Shown one piece after another: positions 12,800 to 26,728 of a stretch of DNA of 64,000 bases (its first letter is position 1; each line of letters opens with the position of its first letter). The notes beneath the pieces are model-generated. The model was not told the DNA's origin, ran no database searches, and saw only the letters and a list, made by a program, of their open reading frames with translations. The DNA comes from Heterohyrax brucei (lineage: Eukaryota; Chordata; Mammalia; Hyracoidea; Procaviidae). The translations under genes and the position numbers were made by a program. The stretch lies in the NCBI GenBank assembly GCA_028571685.1, contig CM053152.1, positions 22,762,001-22,826,000 of the forward strand. Direction: 5' to 3'.

Positions 12800-13050
12800 T
12801 AACACTAATATTTACCTGCAGTGTGCCGTGTATTATGCTGAGTGTTTCACATACATTGTTGATGTATTTTAATTCTCCTAACAGTGTTGCGAGGTCGCCA
12901 TTGCCACCTTTGTTACACGGGTTAGAAGAAAGTAGGCTTAGAGAGGTCAGATAACCTACTGTAGGTCAATTATCAAGTAAATAGATGAGTCAGAATTGAA
13001 ATATAGGTCTTCCTGGCTCCAAACTTTTGTGCTTTCCAGTTCTCCACACA
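12800..13050 (+). repeat. MIR SINE
   Basis: It shows 'TTAATTCTCCTAACAGTGTT', 'GTTAGAAGAAAGTAGGCTTA' and 'GTCTTCCTGGCTCCAAAC', the layout of a diverged MIR, about 320 bp after the first exon. Confidence 0.65.
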
Positions 13051-13476
13051 GCTACTCCATTGCTGGAGCTGTCTTTAACTGATTGTTTTAATTTGTTATA
13101 ATTTGTTGCAGTTAGTGGTAATCAGGAAATACCTTTATAACTGATCTACTTAATGATGTATCAGTGGCATATTTCTAACTCCAGACCAGTTTATGATTTC
13201 TGCTGAATGCTTTGGAACAGTTTTCTGATATAGCTCTACAATTATGATGTGATATAATGATTATTCCTTTTAATCAATCTAAGGTAAATTGTAAAGACTT
13301 TTAACATAAAGTATTTGGGGGCTGGGGATTGCATAGTCATAGAGATGTTTATATAATGCAAATAATGAGTAAACTTCACTTGATTTTGGAGAATTGATGG
13401 AATTCACCGGCTGTCTCTGCCATTTGTTATAAGCCAGCCAGGCCAAGTGCCGTCGAGTCGGGCAAGAGGGTGGAAA

Positions 13477-13640
13477 AACCAAAACCAAGCCAAACCTGTT
13501 GCCATCTAGTTGATTGTGACGCTCAGCAACTCTATAGGACTGAGTAGAACTGCTCCTTAGGGTTTCCAAAGAGTGGTGGCTTCAAACTGCAGCTATTGCT
13601 GAGCAGCTTGAACTCTGCACCACCAAGGCCCCTGAGAGAT
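13477..13640 (-). repeat. AfroSINE, antisense
   Basis: It starts 'AACCAAAACCAAGCC', continues 'TGTTGCCATCTAGTTGATTG' and ends with the antisense tRNA head 'CTCTGCACCACCAAGG'. Confidence 0.8.
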
Positions 13641-13654
13641 TAAAAAAAAAAACC

Positions 13655-13816
13655 CAAACCGACTGTGGTCAAGTTGGGTCTGATTCGTAGTGACTCTGTA
13701 GGTCAGAGTAGAGCCCCATGTAGTTTCCAAGGAGCACCTGGCGGATTTGAACTGCCAACCTTTTGGTTAGCAGAGTGAAGTGCTACAACTTTGGTAACCA
13801 TTTTAAGTGGTCCTGA
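13655..13816 (-). repeat. AfroSINE, antisense, second of a pair
   Basis: Lies 15 bp after the previous SINE in the same orientation. It contains 'TTGAACTGCCAACCTTTTGG' (antisense B box) and 'AGTGCTACAACTTTGGTAAC'. Confidence 0.8.
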
Positions 13817-14154
13817 GAGAGTAACCCAAAAAATCCATTGTTGAGTCAGCATAAGGAAAGAATATTCGAAGACAAAGGAATTTTTCCCCCCATTTTGAGG
13901 TTGCAGCACCATCTAGTGGAAAACAAAAGAACTGTTGAAAGCCCTGCTAATAATTAGGAGCTGAAGTGTGAAACTGTGTGGCTCTGGGGTGAACATTCAC
14001 TGACATTTTAAATGTGCTGTTAGGACAAGAATCATTACAGAGTACATCCGTATAATTTTGGTTATGTTTAAGTCAGTGTATAAAACTGTTCAGAAAATAA
14101 ATCACAGCAGTTTTCTTTAGTAGCAAAGCTATCTTTTGTGATCTGTAAACTTTC

Positions 14155-14290
14155 AGAAACCCCGGTGGTACAGTGGTTAAGAATCCACCCAGTACTCCTT
14201 GAAAACTCTATAGGGCAATTCTACTCTATCCTGTAGGGTTTCTGGGAGTCAGAATTGACTCAGCATCAGTGGGTTTGGTTTGGCATAAAT
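14155..14290 (+). repeat. AfroSINE with internal deletion
   Basis: The head 'CCCCGGTGGTACAGTGGTTA' passes almost directly to 'AGTACTCCTTGAAAACTC', so most of the B-box region is missing; the tail ends 'GTGGGTTTGGTTTGG'. Confidence 0.8.
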
Positions 14291-14297
14291 ACTGTGG

Positions 14298-14422
14298 GAG
14301 CAAGCCTTGGTGGCACAGTTGTTAAGAGCTTGGCTGCTAACTAAATGAAAGGTTACCAGTTGGAATCCGTTAGCTTACTCTGTCGTGTGGGGTTGCTCAG
14401 TGGCAGCAGGTCTGGTTTTCCT
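14298..14422 (+). repeat. AfroSINE, shortened
   Basis: The head 'CCTTGGTGGCACAGTTGTTA' is followed by 'TGGCTGCTAACTAAATG' and then a shortened body ending 'GGCAGCAGGTCTGG'. Confidence 0.75.
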
Positions 14423-14829
14423 GTAAAAATCTTTTGGTTTATTTCTTCATTGTGTGAAAACAGTATGTAACAACTTAAAAGTTTCTGTATTTTAGTCTTA
14501 CTCTGATCATTTTTACATGAAATCTGAAATTTTGGTTTTCAAATATAGAATAACTTTTGAGTCATGGAAAACATAAAACTGATAATGACTGGTCTCTGGT
14601 CGTTTTCTTCTTTTAACTATCTTTGCGTAAGTATCTTGAAGTTCACAGTGCCTTTAAAGGTTACTTTACAGTTATAATTAGGAAAGCTCTTTTTGCTTTT
14701 ACTTTGTAATTATCTGTGTTTTCTTTTAATTGAACTCTTAAAAGGCTGAGTGATTTCTGATAAGAATGTTTCGAAGTTTCCTCCAGAAGACAAAAATTCT
14801 TAAAGATTGTGGAAAAAAATAATGGAATA

Positions 14830-16553
14830 CACATTTTAAAAGATACTTTAAAGAGACAAGAAAGAAAGAAGAGACCAATTGGGTGTCAGGAGACACTCTG
14901 AAACTTGATCTCGAACTTCAAGTAGCTAAAGCAAAAGGAAAGAATGATGAAATAGGAGAACTGAACAGAAGATTTCAGAGGGTGACTCTAGAAGACAAAG
15001 TAAAATATCATAATGACATGTGCAAAGAACTGGAAATAGAAAGCTAAAAGGGAAGAACACATTCTGCATTTCTCAAGCCAAAAGAACTGAAAAAAAGAAA
15101 TCAAGCCTCAAGTTGCAATATTTAATACTTAATATTTTCTACCAGGAAAATATTAAATGACTTGAGGAGCATCAAAAGTCCAAAGAAGGTAGGAGAAATA
15201 CAGAGTCGTTGTACCAGAAAGAATTGCTTGACATTCAGGATGTAGTGTATGATCAGCAACTGATGATACTGAAGGAAGTTATCGAAGCTGCATTGAAGGC
15301 ATTGAAGGTGAAAAACAAGGCTCCAGGAATTAATGGAATATCCATTGAGATGTTTCACTATGTGGATGTAGCACTGAAAGTTCTCACCTGTCTATGCGAA
15401 GAAGTTTGGAGGACAGCTACCTGGCTTACCAACTAGAAAAGATCCATAGTTATGCCTTTTCCCAAAAGTGATTTAGCAGAATGCAGAAATTGTTGAACAA
15501 TATCACATGCAAGTAAAATTTTGCTAAAGATCGTTCAAAAGCGACTGCAAAATCATATTGACAGAGAACTGCCAGAAATTCACGCCGGGTTCAGAAGAGG
15601 ACATGGAACCGGGGTTATCATTGCTGCTGTCAGATAGATCTTAGCTGAAAGCAGGAAATACCAGAAAGATGTTGACCTGCATTTCGTTGATTATGCAGAG
15701 GCATTCAACTGTGTGGATCATAAAAGATTATGGCTAACATTGCAGAGAATGGGAATTCCAGAACACTTAATTATGCTATTAAGCAATCTGTATATGGATC
15801 AAGAGGCAGTCATGTGCCCAAAACAAGGATACACTGCCTTGTTTAAAGTCAGAAAAGGTATGCATTAGAATTGTGTCCTTTCACCATACCTTTTCAATTT
15901 GTATGTTAAGCAAATAATCTGAAACTATATGAGAAGCAAGGTATCAGGATTGGAGGAAGACTCATTGACAGGCAGCATTATGAATTCGACACAATCCCAC
16001 TTGCTGGAAATGAAGAGGATTTCAGCCACTTGCCAATGAAGATCAAAGAACACAGCCTTCAATATGGATTGCACTTCAACATCAAGAAAACAAAAATCCT
16101 CACAAGTGGACCAGTAAGCAACATCGTCATAAATGGAGAAAGGTGGTCAAGGATTTCGTTGTACTTGATTCCACAGACAGTGCACCTGGAAGCAGCAGTG
16201 AGAAAATCAAAAGACACATTGCATTGGGAAAATCTGCTGCAAAGGACTTCTTTAAAGTATTGAAAAGTAAAGATATCATCTTGAAGACTAAGGTATGCCT
16301 GGCCCAAGCCATGGTAGTTTTAGTTGCATCATATGCATGTGAAAGCGGGACAGTGAATAAGGAAAACAGAATTGAAGCCTCTAAATTGTGGTATTAAAGA
16401 AGAATATTGAATGTAGCATGGACTGCCAAAAGAACAAACAGATCTGTCCTGGAAGAAGTACAACCAGGATGCTCCTCGGAAATAAGGATAGCGAGACTGT
16501 GCTTCACATACGTTGCATATGTTGTCAGTAGGGCTCAGTCGCTTCATAGAATG
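14830..16553 (+). mobile_element. RTE (BovB-like) LINE, sense, frame-broken
   Basis: Fragments encode RTE reverse-transcriptase protein: KNKAPGINGISIEMFH, YGLHFNIKKTKILTSG, VVKDFVVLDST and HIALGKSAAKDFFKVLKSKD, in shifted frames with stops. The endonuclease part is absent, so it is 5' truncated. It continues at 17075-17255 after an inserted LTR. Confidence 0.85.
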
Positions 16554-16558
16554 GAGGG

Positions 16559-17074
16559 TGTTTTAGTCAACTGGGGCTGCTCTAACAGAAATACCACAGA
16601 GTAGATAGCTTTAGCAAAGGAAAGTTTATTCTTGCAGAGTCTGGTAGGCTAGGAGTCCAAATTCAGGATGTCCGCTCCAGGGGAACGTTTTCCCCTTTGT
16701 CAGCTCTGCAGGGAAGTCAGGTATTGTATCAGTCTTTGTTCAGGGAGTGTCTTGGCGCAGGAACCTGAGGTCCAAAGGACGTGCTCTTCTCCCAGTGCTG
16801 ATTGCTTGATGGTGTGAGGTTCCTGATTCTCTGCTTGCTTCTCTTTCCTTCTGTCTCTTGGAAGATGAAAGGATTAAGGCTGGGGCAAGCCACACTCCAG
16901 GGAAACTCCCTTTACAGTGGAGCAGGGAGGTGATCTTATAAAGGGATTTACAGTCCCAACCTAATCCTTTAACAGACTGCATAGGAAAACCACCAAATGG
17001 AGGACAGTCACAAGATAGTGGGAATCATGGCTACACATATGGGGGGCAGGGGAGACACAATTCAGTCCATGACA
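16559..17074 (-). mobile_element. MaLR-like solo LTR with 5-bp target duplication
   Basis: The 516-bp LTR runs TG...CA (TGTTTTAGTCAACTGGGGCT at the left, CAGTCCATGACA at the right). It is flanked by GAGGG at 16554-16558 and 17075-17079, the 5-bp duplication expected for ERVL-MaLR. It splits the RTE. The antisense orientation is judged from the longer LTR at 27937. Confidence 0.8.
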
Positions 17075-17255
17075 GAGGGTCAGTGAAAAAGAGGAATACG
17101 CTCAAGAAAATGGAGTGACACAGTGGCTGCAACAGTGGGTTTGAGCATAAAAACAATTGTGGGCACGGTGCAGGACCAGGCAGTGTTTCGTTCTGTTGTG
17201 TATAGTGTCACTATGAGCCGGAACCAACTCCAGGGTGCCTAACACAACAACATTA
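17075..17255 (+). mobile_element. RTE 3' end, continuation after the LTR
   Basis: It contains 'GTGACACAGTGGCTGCAACA', 'GGCACGGTGCAGGACCAGGC' and 'CGGAACCAACTCCAGGGTGC', the 3' end seen reversed at 21640 and 36630. Confidence 0.8.
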
Positions 17256-17575
17256 AATACGTTTTAAATGACATATAGAGAAGCAAACGAAGCATTAAAA
17301 TGTTTCTGCTGGAGGTACCTTAAGTCAGAAAAGCTTACATATTAAATTTTTACAGTAACATAAAATAATTGACACAGCAGTGCTTGTGAACCTTATAAGG
17401 AGGAGGGTGTGATTGGCCAACAAACTTAGAAGGCCAGCAAACTTAGAAGTATTGTCTTTCCAGTTAACTTCCCAGCTGTGTTTTGTAGTGAAACTAAAGG
17501 AGCTTACTTCTTAGAACATGAAAAGTTGTATTAATAAAATAGTGCTTATAATGTTATTAAAGATAGGTTTATATT

Positions 17576-17775
17576 GGTGGTGTGGTGGTTAAGTGCTCAA
17601 CTGCTAACTGAAAGGTTAAGGTCAAACCCACCAGCTGTCCTGCAGGAGAAAGATGCGGTAGTCTCCCTCTGTAAAGGTTATAGCCTTGGAAACCCTGTAG
17701 GTTTCCTACTCTGCCTTAATACAGCGGCTCTAAGTCAGAATCAACTCGATGGCAAGGGGTTTATCAAGATTTTTG
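17576..17775 (+). repeat. AfroSINE, long variant
   Basis: The head 'GTGGTGTGGTGGTTAAGTGC' is followed by about 40 extra bases ('AGAAAGATGCGGTAGTCTCC', 'GTAAAGGTTATAGCC') before the usual body, marking the longer subtype. It ends about 40 bp before an RBBP8 acceptor. Confidence 0.8.
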
Positions 17776-17815
17776 TAAGATTTTTTTCTTTCTTTATTCT
17801 CCCTTTTTCCCATAG

Positions 17816-17920
17816 AATTGAGAAAAGAACCCAAGTCTTCAATTCATGTACAGCACAATCATAACAAAAGTGAAGTTCTAGTGACTGACACTTGCAATCA
17901 AAGTCAATCTTCCATGGCTA
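17816..17920 (+). CDS. RBBP8: RBBP8 exon: linker with SQ/SP phosphosite region
   Basis: Coding 105 nt between a CCCTTTTTCCCATAG acceptor and a consensus GTAAGT donor. It carries 2 bases completing the split codon (Lys here, Glu in human), 34 codons (LRKEPKSS ... NQSQSSMA) and one base of the next Lys. The region is predicted disordered and evolves fast. The human SQSP around S231-S233 reads SQSS here, so the proline that makes S233 a CDK-type site is missing. Confidence 0.95.
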
Positions 17921-18134
17921 GTAAGTACAAGTTTAAAATTTAAACTAATGGTGGGCAGTAGTGGCAAACAGTCCGAACTAGAAAATTTTGAAAAATATTT
18001 TCCATAGATTTTTGTTTGTGTTATTAGTTGCTCTGCAGTCTTTTTCAATATTGGAAATTACTCTTGTCCTATAGTATGCATTTTAATGTCCCATTCATAT
18101 TAATGTATATTGCTAACAATTCTAAGCTACGAAG

Positions 18135-18510
18135 GCATTACTGTGGTTTATTCGTTCATTCAGCAAATATTTGAGTGTCTACTGTGTATGGGGCACTGTG
18201 CAAAACAAAGCTCTTGCCCCGTGGAACTTAGTAGTCTAGTTAATGGAATGGAAAAGAAACATATATGTCAGTTGGAGACAGGTGCTATGAAGAAAAGTAA
18301 AGCAGGGTATAAGGAACGTTGGAAGGCCTTTCATAATCTGACATTTGAGCCTAGATTGAGGGAATCAAGTGAGTGATGTGTCTGGGGGTCAGTCATCCAG
18401 AGTAGAGAAATCGGCAGCAACAGCAAAGACCTTGAGGCAAGAGTACTATTTAGCTTTTTTAAGGAACACTCAAGGGCCTGTGTGTCTGGAGCAAGTGAAA
18501 GGAAAAGCAG
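18135..18510 (+). repeat. L2 LINE 3' fragment
   Basis: It begins 'TTCGTTCATTCAGCAAATAT', 'GTGTCTACTGTGTATGGGGC' and continues to 'AAAGACCTTGAGGCAAGAG'. Confidence 0.75.
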
Positions 18511-18879
18511 GAGGAGTTGCTTTTTAAAAGAGAACACATATTCGCACACTCGTCTTTGTTTCATTTATAGTACAGCTGCTGAGGCAAAGGTCACCAGTAG
18601 CTTGATTGCTATTACGAAAATGACTACTTCCCTGTCCATACCTTAACTTGATATTTCTATGATTTTTGACATTATTCATCACTCTTTCTTGAAGTGGTCC
18701 CTGTCTCTTGGTTCTCTTACCTCTTTTTATTATTTTCATCACCGTTATTGGCTCTTCTTTCTCCATCTGCCTCTTAAATATTGCTGGTTTCCGATATGTG
18801 GTCCTTAGCATAGTCTTTTCTGACTTTCTCCCCCTCCCTGTAATACATCCCAAATCCTTATCTCAGTCTGACTTTCCTT

Positions 18880-19741
18880 CTGGATTCCAAACTAATGTGT
18901 CTGCTTCTTTTGGACTTGTCCACTTATGTATCCTTCAACTTCAGCATGTATGAAATTCAAACTTTCCTGCCAAATCTGCTCCGCGTCATTGTATTTGGAA
19001 TCTTAGTGGATGATACTGTACATATCTAAGTTACCTAAATCTGAAAATTGAATCATCCTAGACTCCTGTTGCTTCATTTCTTATACCTAAACAGTCTCTA
19101 GGTGTTACTGAGTGCAGCTGTTAGATACCTGTTAACACATATTCTTTGTACTCTTATTTTACTAGTTATAGGCCCTCGGCAGCGCATCAAGACTGTTTTA
19201 GTAATTTTAGTCTCCTTATCTGTTGGTGACTACGCCTTGCCCTGTCAGCCTGACATGGGCAGTATTATCTTTATAACATAAATATTGCATCAGCCCTCCA
19301 TTTTCACTGCCTACAGAAAAATTCTAAACCCCTTAGCATGATCTATTCCCTAACCTACCTGTCTGAGCTCATCTCCTACTACTCCATCTTTTGTACTTTG
19401 AATTCTAGCAGTTGAACCATGTCTAGTTTCCTGAACATGCATATGTGGACCCTAAAACATGCCTAGAATCCCCCAGTCCCCAGCCCAGTTGATTGGTTGA
19501 ATTCTTATTTCTCTCAAGGGTCAGCTTAGGCCTTGCTTTGTATAACTTTTCTTGATTATTCAACACACATCTAGGAGTTCTTCTGTATTTAAATTGCTCC
19601 TTGTACATTTATTTTAATGCTTATTACATTTTCTTACAATTCTCTTTTTAACCTTTCTTTTTAACTGTAGCTCATAAGCTACTGGAGGATAAGAACCCTT
19701 TCTTTTCATGTAGTATCTAGCACAGTGCCTGTAACGTAGTG
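18880..19741 (+). repeat. L2 LINE fragment
   Basis: It shows 'CATCCTAGACTCCTGTTGC', 'GAGCTCATCTCCTACTACTC' and 'ATCTAGCACAGTGCCTG'; it resumes at 19911-19945 ('CATAGTAGGTACTC') after a SINE. Confidence 0.65.
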
Positions 19742-19910
19742 AAAAACCAAACCCACTGCTGCTGAGTTGAATCCAACTCATAGTAACCCCTATAGGTCAG
19801 AGTAGAACTGTCCCATAGAGTTTCCAAGTAGTACCTGGTGGATTAGAACTGCTAACCTTTTGGTTAGCACACATAACACTTAACCACTACGATACCAGGG
19901 TTTTCTGTGA
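19742..19910 (-). repeat. AfroSINE inside L2, antisense
   Basis: It runs from 'AAAACCAAACCCACTGCTGC' to 'ACTTAACCACTACGATACCA' and splits the L2 between 'GTGCCTG' and 'CATAGTAGG'. Confidence 0.85.
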
Positions 19911-20261
19911 CATAGTAGGTACTCTAAATACTCGTGAAGTTACTGACATTCTGCATGCATACAACTTTATGAAATAGTAGAACTTAAGTAATTTCTGTGT
20001 GAACAAATGTTAGCTTTAAATTTGAAGATTATGCACTGCTGAAAAATTTGCCAGCTAAGTATGTTTTCATGAAAAGTACTGTAATTACAGTTTACCGTTC
20101 ATGCTATATCTTAGGTCACAATAAATTCATTATAAATTTTGTATTCTTTTATGATATTTTTCAATGTCAATAAGAAAAATAGTCTCCCTGTTGCATTTCT
20201 GTTATTTAGGAAAAATAGAAAATTTAACAGCTATAAAAGTATAGCAAGCATGGATTCTAAA

Positions 20262-20430
20262 CCAAAAACCAAACCCACTACTATAGAGTCAATTCTGACT
20301 CGTGGTGACACTGTAGGACAAAATAGAGCTGTTCCATAGGGTTTCCAAGGAGCATGTGGAGGATTCCAACTGCCAGCGTTTTGGTTAGCAGATGTAGCAC
20401 TTTTAATCAGTACGCCACCAGGGTTTCCGT
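20262..20430 (-). repeat. AfroSINE, antisense
   Basis: Nearly complete: 'AAAACCAAACCCACTACTAT', 'TAGGGTTTCCAAGGAGCATG', 'TACGCCACCAGGGTTTCC'. It lies 200 bp upstream of an RBBP8 exon. Confidence 0.85.
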
Positions 20431-20532
20431 GTGGATTCTAGATACCTACAATTTATTATCATTTTATAGTGGATGTTTTGGACTTTTTCTGCATAATATT
20501 TAAAATGTGTCTAGTGCCATCTTGTAAGGTAG

Positions 20533-20748
<216 letters not shown>

Positions 20749-21039
20749 TGATAATATGAAATGATAGGTCCTTTTCAGTCATTTTTGAGAGAAGTGAACA
20801 AGAGAACATTTTTTTTTATCCTAATATCACTGGATAAAGGCATAGAACTAAGTTGATGTGATTGTAAGGACTTGTATTTATTGTCCCAGACAGTCCCAGA
20901 AATCCACATTCTTTAGAATTCTTGAAATGTAGTTTTGTGATAAATATATTTACAACAACAAAAAAATAGAAAGAGTAACTATTGGGGCTGTTTATATACA
21001 ACTGAATACTCATAGGATTTGCTTTCTTGGTTTAGAGGT

Positions 21040-21627
21040 TTAGGGTCATGGTTTCAGGAGGTATCCCAGTTAATTGGCCAAATGACATTTTTAGTGCTGC
21101 TTTCCTACCTCCTAGTTTGTTGCACGGTGCCTATAGTCTTCAAAGCTTGAGAGCACCCATCCGAGGTACTGTAATTGGAATCTGTTTGCCTGGAGCTACA
21201 GAGAAAGAGAGAGTCAGGAATAGAAAGAAGATAGAGAATGTGTGACTTTCTGTCTGCATGAACAGCTACCTCTTTTGTCATGAGACGGAAAGAACTCAGT
21301 GATGCCCAACTGCCATTACTGAACATTTTACTAGAAAAGAATCCTGACCAAAAGGAGCAGAATGCAGAACAAAATTTAAAATTTTCATGGACTCCTGACT
21401 TTATGGATCCATGGAGGGTAAATGAACTCCTGAAGTTACTGCCCTGAGAAAATCTTTAAACCTTAAACCAGAACTATCCTCTGAAGTTTTTTTTAACACC
21501 AAATGGGTTTAACTTAACTAGTGAAGAATGCCTGCCTTAAGCTTTGAGCTCTTTTAAGATTCATCTATACAGGATCAGATTGACAGTGGCAGTTCAAAAG
21601 ATAAGAAGGTAAACTTAAGGGACAGTG
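21040..21627 (+). repeat. Family C repeat, copy 2, left part
   Basis: It extends further 5' than the copy at 43653 ('GGAGGTATCCCAGTTAATTG'). Shared blocks are 'GTCTTCAAAGCTTGAGAG', 'GATGCCCAACTGCCATTACT' and 'AAGAATGCCTGCCTTAAGC'. The last 9 bases are a target duplication of the RTE that follows. Confidence 0.65.
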
Positions 21628-22190
21628 TTGTTGCTGCTGCTGTTGTGGTCGTGGTGGTGGTTGTTAGGAGCCATCAGATGGGTTCCAACCCATAGTGACT
21701 GGTGAACAATAGAACAAAACACTGCTCGGTCCTGCACCATGCCCACAATCGTTTTTATACTTAAGTCCATTGTTGCAGTCACTGTGTCAGTCTGTCTCTT
21801 GGAGGGTCTTCCTCGTTTTCACTGACCCTTTACTTTACCTTTCATAATGTCTTCCTCCAGCACCTCATCCCTCCTGACAACATGTCCAAAGTATTTCAGA
21901 CACAATCTTGCCATCCTTGCTTCTAAAGAGCACTCTAGTTGTACTTCTTCCAGGACAGATCTGTTTGTTCTTTTGGCAATCCATGGTACCTTCAATATTT
22001 TGCTCCAACACGACAATTCAGAGGCATCGATTTCTCTTCTGTCTTATTCATTGCCCAGCTTTCTCATGCATATGATGCCATTGAAAATACCATGACTTGG
22101 GTCAGGAGCATCTTAGTCTTCAAGGTGAATTATACTTTTCAGCACTTTGAAGAGGTCTTTTGCAGCAGATTTTCCCAATGCAGTGCACTG
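21628..22190 (-). mobile_element. RTE LINE, 5'-truncated, antisense, 9-bp target duplication
   Basis: The reverse strand encodes NRSVLEEVQLECSLEARMAR and LCLKYFGHVVRRDE, the RTE C-terminal region. It is flanked by GGGACAGTG (21619-21627) and GGGGCAGTG (22191-22199). A GTT/GCT/GTGG-rich run (21628-21665) marks its 3' end. Confidence 0.85.
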
Positions 22191-22345
22191 GGGGCAGTGA
22201 GTTTATATTATTAATGGTGGAGGGACAACTTAGAAAAATAGGATGAGAATGGTTACACAACTCAAAGAATGTAGTGACACTGAATTGTACGTGTGTAAAC
22301 TATTGAATCAGTGTATGTTTGCTATATGTGTTCTCAACATCAAAA
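22191..22345 (+). repeat. Family C repeat, copy 2, right part
   Basis: 'GGGGCAGTGAGTTTATATTA' and 'CACTGAATTGTACGTGTG' correspond to 45990-46080 of copy 3. It ends A-rich ('CAAAAATCAAATG'). Confidence 0.65.
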
Positions 22346-22782
22346 ATCAAATGTTATTTAAAAATTGAGAATGATGATGATGGCTTATAGGACTGAGCCA
22401 GCGCTCCTCCCTGCCTCATTAAAACTAAGACCTAAATCTGTAGACTGATCTCAAAATTTATCAGATTTTAATTCTTTTAATTCTTTAAACTAGTGTCTGC
22501 TTTGAAAAACATGCTGAATTCTTGGGTCTACCATGGATACATTAGTCCTTCTTTGTCCTTGTAAGTGCCAATCCATTTAGACCTAGTTCTTAGGAACTGA
22601 GTCAAAAATTGACTCTGTTTTCTTTTCATTATTTTAAATACATCTTACATTGGGTATATTTCTTTTTTTTTTTTTTCTTACTTGATCCCTAGAAAATAGA
22701 AAGCTTGAGTTCTTCAATCTTGAGAAAAAGTATTGGAATCATACAATTTAAAAACAGTGTTACTTTACTTTATGCAGTCATA
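22346..22782. other. Intronic sequence, nothing recognised
   Basis: It contains a T-rich run near 22660-22680 and no assignable element. Confidence 0.45.
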
Positions 22783-23139
22783 CAATTAAGTTCGTGAACT
22801 CATCCTAAAGAAAGTGCTACATACCTGATTGCTAAATATCACTATAGTCACCCTCAAAGTACTCCCGTTAGAAAGCTGAGCACCAATGCCAGCACCTAGT
22901 CCACCCTTCACACTAGTTTTGGAACTCCTTTTCTGTAGTGTCCATCACAGCTGTCATCAGAGGAGATCTGACAATCACGTTCACAAACTCATCCTAGGAA
23001 AAGTGCTTTGAAGAGTGGACTAGGCACTGGCATCAGTATATAGCTTCCCAAGAGGGTACTTGGAAGGTGGGTGACCATAGTGATACTGAGCAATGAGCTA
23101 TGTGGCACTTTTTCTAGGAGGAGTTCATGAACTTAATTG
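22783..23139. mobile_element. Mariner-derived palindromic MITE
   Basis: 357 bp whose first and last about 130 bp are inverted complements. The left arm starts CAATTAAGTTCGTGAACTCA, and the right arm ends TTCATGAACTTAATTG. A TA dinucleotide precedes the left end. It is a deleted relative of the element at 6082 with no transposase left. Confidence 0.85.
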
Positions 23140-23734
23140 TCTCACCTCATATATGCCCGTATAAAATTGTCTTGCTGTTGAATTTTTGAAAATTGGTTTT
23201 CCATTACATTTGAAGTTTCGTCCTTTCTAGTTTCAAATCCATCTTCAAGTGATAATACTTTTTAATACTTGAATTTTAATGTGTTTAAATGATTTCTAAT
23301 TCCCTCCTGCCTATTAGCCTAGAAAGTCAGTGGTTTATAAACACCAGAAGTATTAGGGAAACTAATACAGTATCTAAACATTTGCTGCTAAAAGTGTCAT
23401 CCACAGGCTGAGAGCATCTGCATCACCTTGATGATTGCTAGAGGTAAAGAATCTCAGACCCCACTACAGACCTAGTGAAAGTGAACTTGTGTTTTAACAA
23501 GGTCCCCGGTTGACATGTATGCATGTTAAAGTTTTGAGAAGCACGGATCTCTAAAGAAACTTTTTCAATTCGTCTCCTGTCAGTATAAGTGCATCTGTTC
23601 CTTTCTCCTCATCTTAATAATGTTGATTTTTGCTGTTAAAATTTTGTATGCTAGTAATAGAATTTACTTATGTAAAAAAGTGAAATGGTGATGCTTTTTT
23701 TTCCTTAAAACTTCAGATATGCTTCATTTTTTTG
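23140..23734. other. Intronic sequence, nothing recognised
   Basis: AT-rich. 'CTGAGAGCATCTGCATCACC' resembles an old MER-type DNA element fragment, but I cannot assign it. Confidence 0.4.
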
Positions 23735-24387
<653 letters not shown>

Positions 24388-24859
24388 TAATTGAAAGCAC
24401 TTTGGTAATTTTTTTTTAAAGAAGCTGTTGGTGAGATCCCCTTACGTGAGTTCCGTATAGTTAAGCCATTTTTCTCTTAACATACAGTTTGTTGTTCTAA
24501 TTATCTTTTTATTAAAAAGAAAAAGAATGTTTTTCCAGAAGAGGGCTCTTATTCATTGCAGTAGTGCTAATGGATATTACTGTCAGATACTTTTTGTAGT
24601 CATATCAGGCAATACTTACTCTGCCCCTTTAAAGACCAAGTCATCCCCTCTGGGTTTATAATTCCAGAGTATTTACAAAAACTGGATGTTGTACAAAGTA
24701 TGTCTGTAAGCTCAGATGAATTTCCAGCATTGTGTGACCTCTCCTTTTTACTAATTTCAGAACTTACACTAACTAATAATACTTATGTAAGTGTAACATT
24801 TTGCTATTTAAAGTGCATTTGCTTTTAGTACATATATCACATGTATATGTGTCATTATA

Positions 24860-25022
24860 ATAACTCACTTAGGTAGGTTTTATTGCTCCCATTTATTTAT
24901 TTACAGACAACACAAAAGTAGCTCCAGAGAGGTTTGTCTTGTGTAAGGCCACATAGCTCTTAAGTGATGGAGCTGGAGCTTCTACCCAGCCTAGTGCTCT
25001 TCATATTTGTCTTCTTTGCTAG
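24860..25022 (+). repeat. MIR SINE
   Basis: 'GGTAGGTTTTATTGCTCCCA', 'GTAAGGCCACATAGCTC' and 'ACCCAGCCTAGTGCTCTTC' give the MIR layout. Confidence 0.7.
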
Positions 25023-25288
25023 AAACACACTGAGTCTTAATGTAGCTTCAGTTCTGTAGTGTAAGAATTTTGTTTCTAGGACAAAGATTTCATAACAAAA
25101 AAATGTGTTTCTCCAGTAGAATTTATTATAATTTGCTTATATAGTGAAATTATTTGAAATACCTAGGAAAAATTATTTATAAAATAATAATATCCTGGTA
25201 TTTAAACATAGGTTTCCTTGTCATTTTCCTCTTCTTTTTGATACCCTGCCTTAAATTTTGGTTGATCTTCTGTCTTAGTTGTAGATAA

Positions 25289-26308
<1,020 letters not shown>

Positions 26309-26361
26309 TAAAATGACTATTTGTGATTTGTTGTAGATGCTAATAATCAGTTCTGTTTTAG

Positions 26362-26523
<162 letters not shown>

Positions 26524-26564
26524 TAAAGACTGCAAATTGAATATTACAGTATATTGTTTATAGT

Positions 26565-26728
26565 TCCTGGAGTCCTGGTATGCAGTAGTGAACAGCTACA
26601 GCTGCTAACTAAAAAAAGATCAGCAGTTCAAATTCGCCAGCTGCTCATTGGAAGCCATGTGGAATAGTTCCTATATGGTACCTGTGAGTCAGAATCAACT
26701 GGATGGCAATAGTTTTTGCTGTTGTTGT
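26565..26728 (+). repeat. AfroSINE, diverged
   Basis: The head is damaged ('GGTATGCAGTAGTGAACAGC'); the body 'GATCAGCAGTTCAAATTCGC' and tail 'AGTCAGAATCAACTGGATGG' are clear. Confidence 0.75.
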
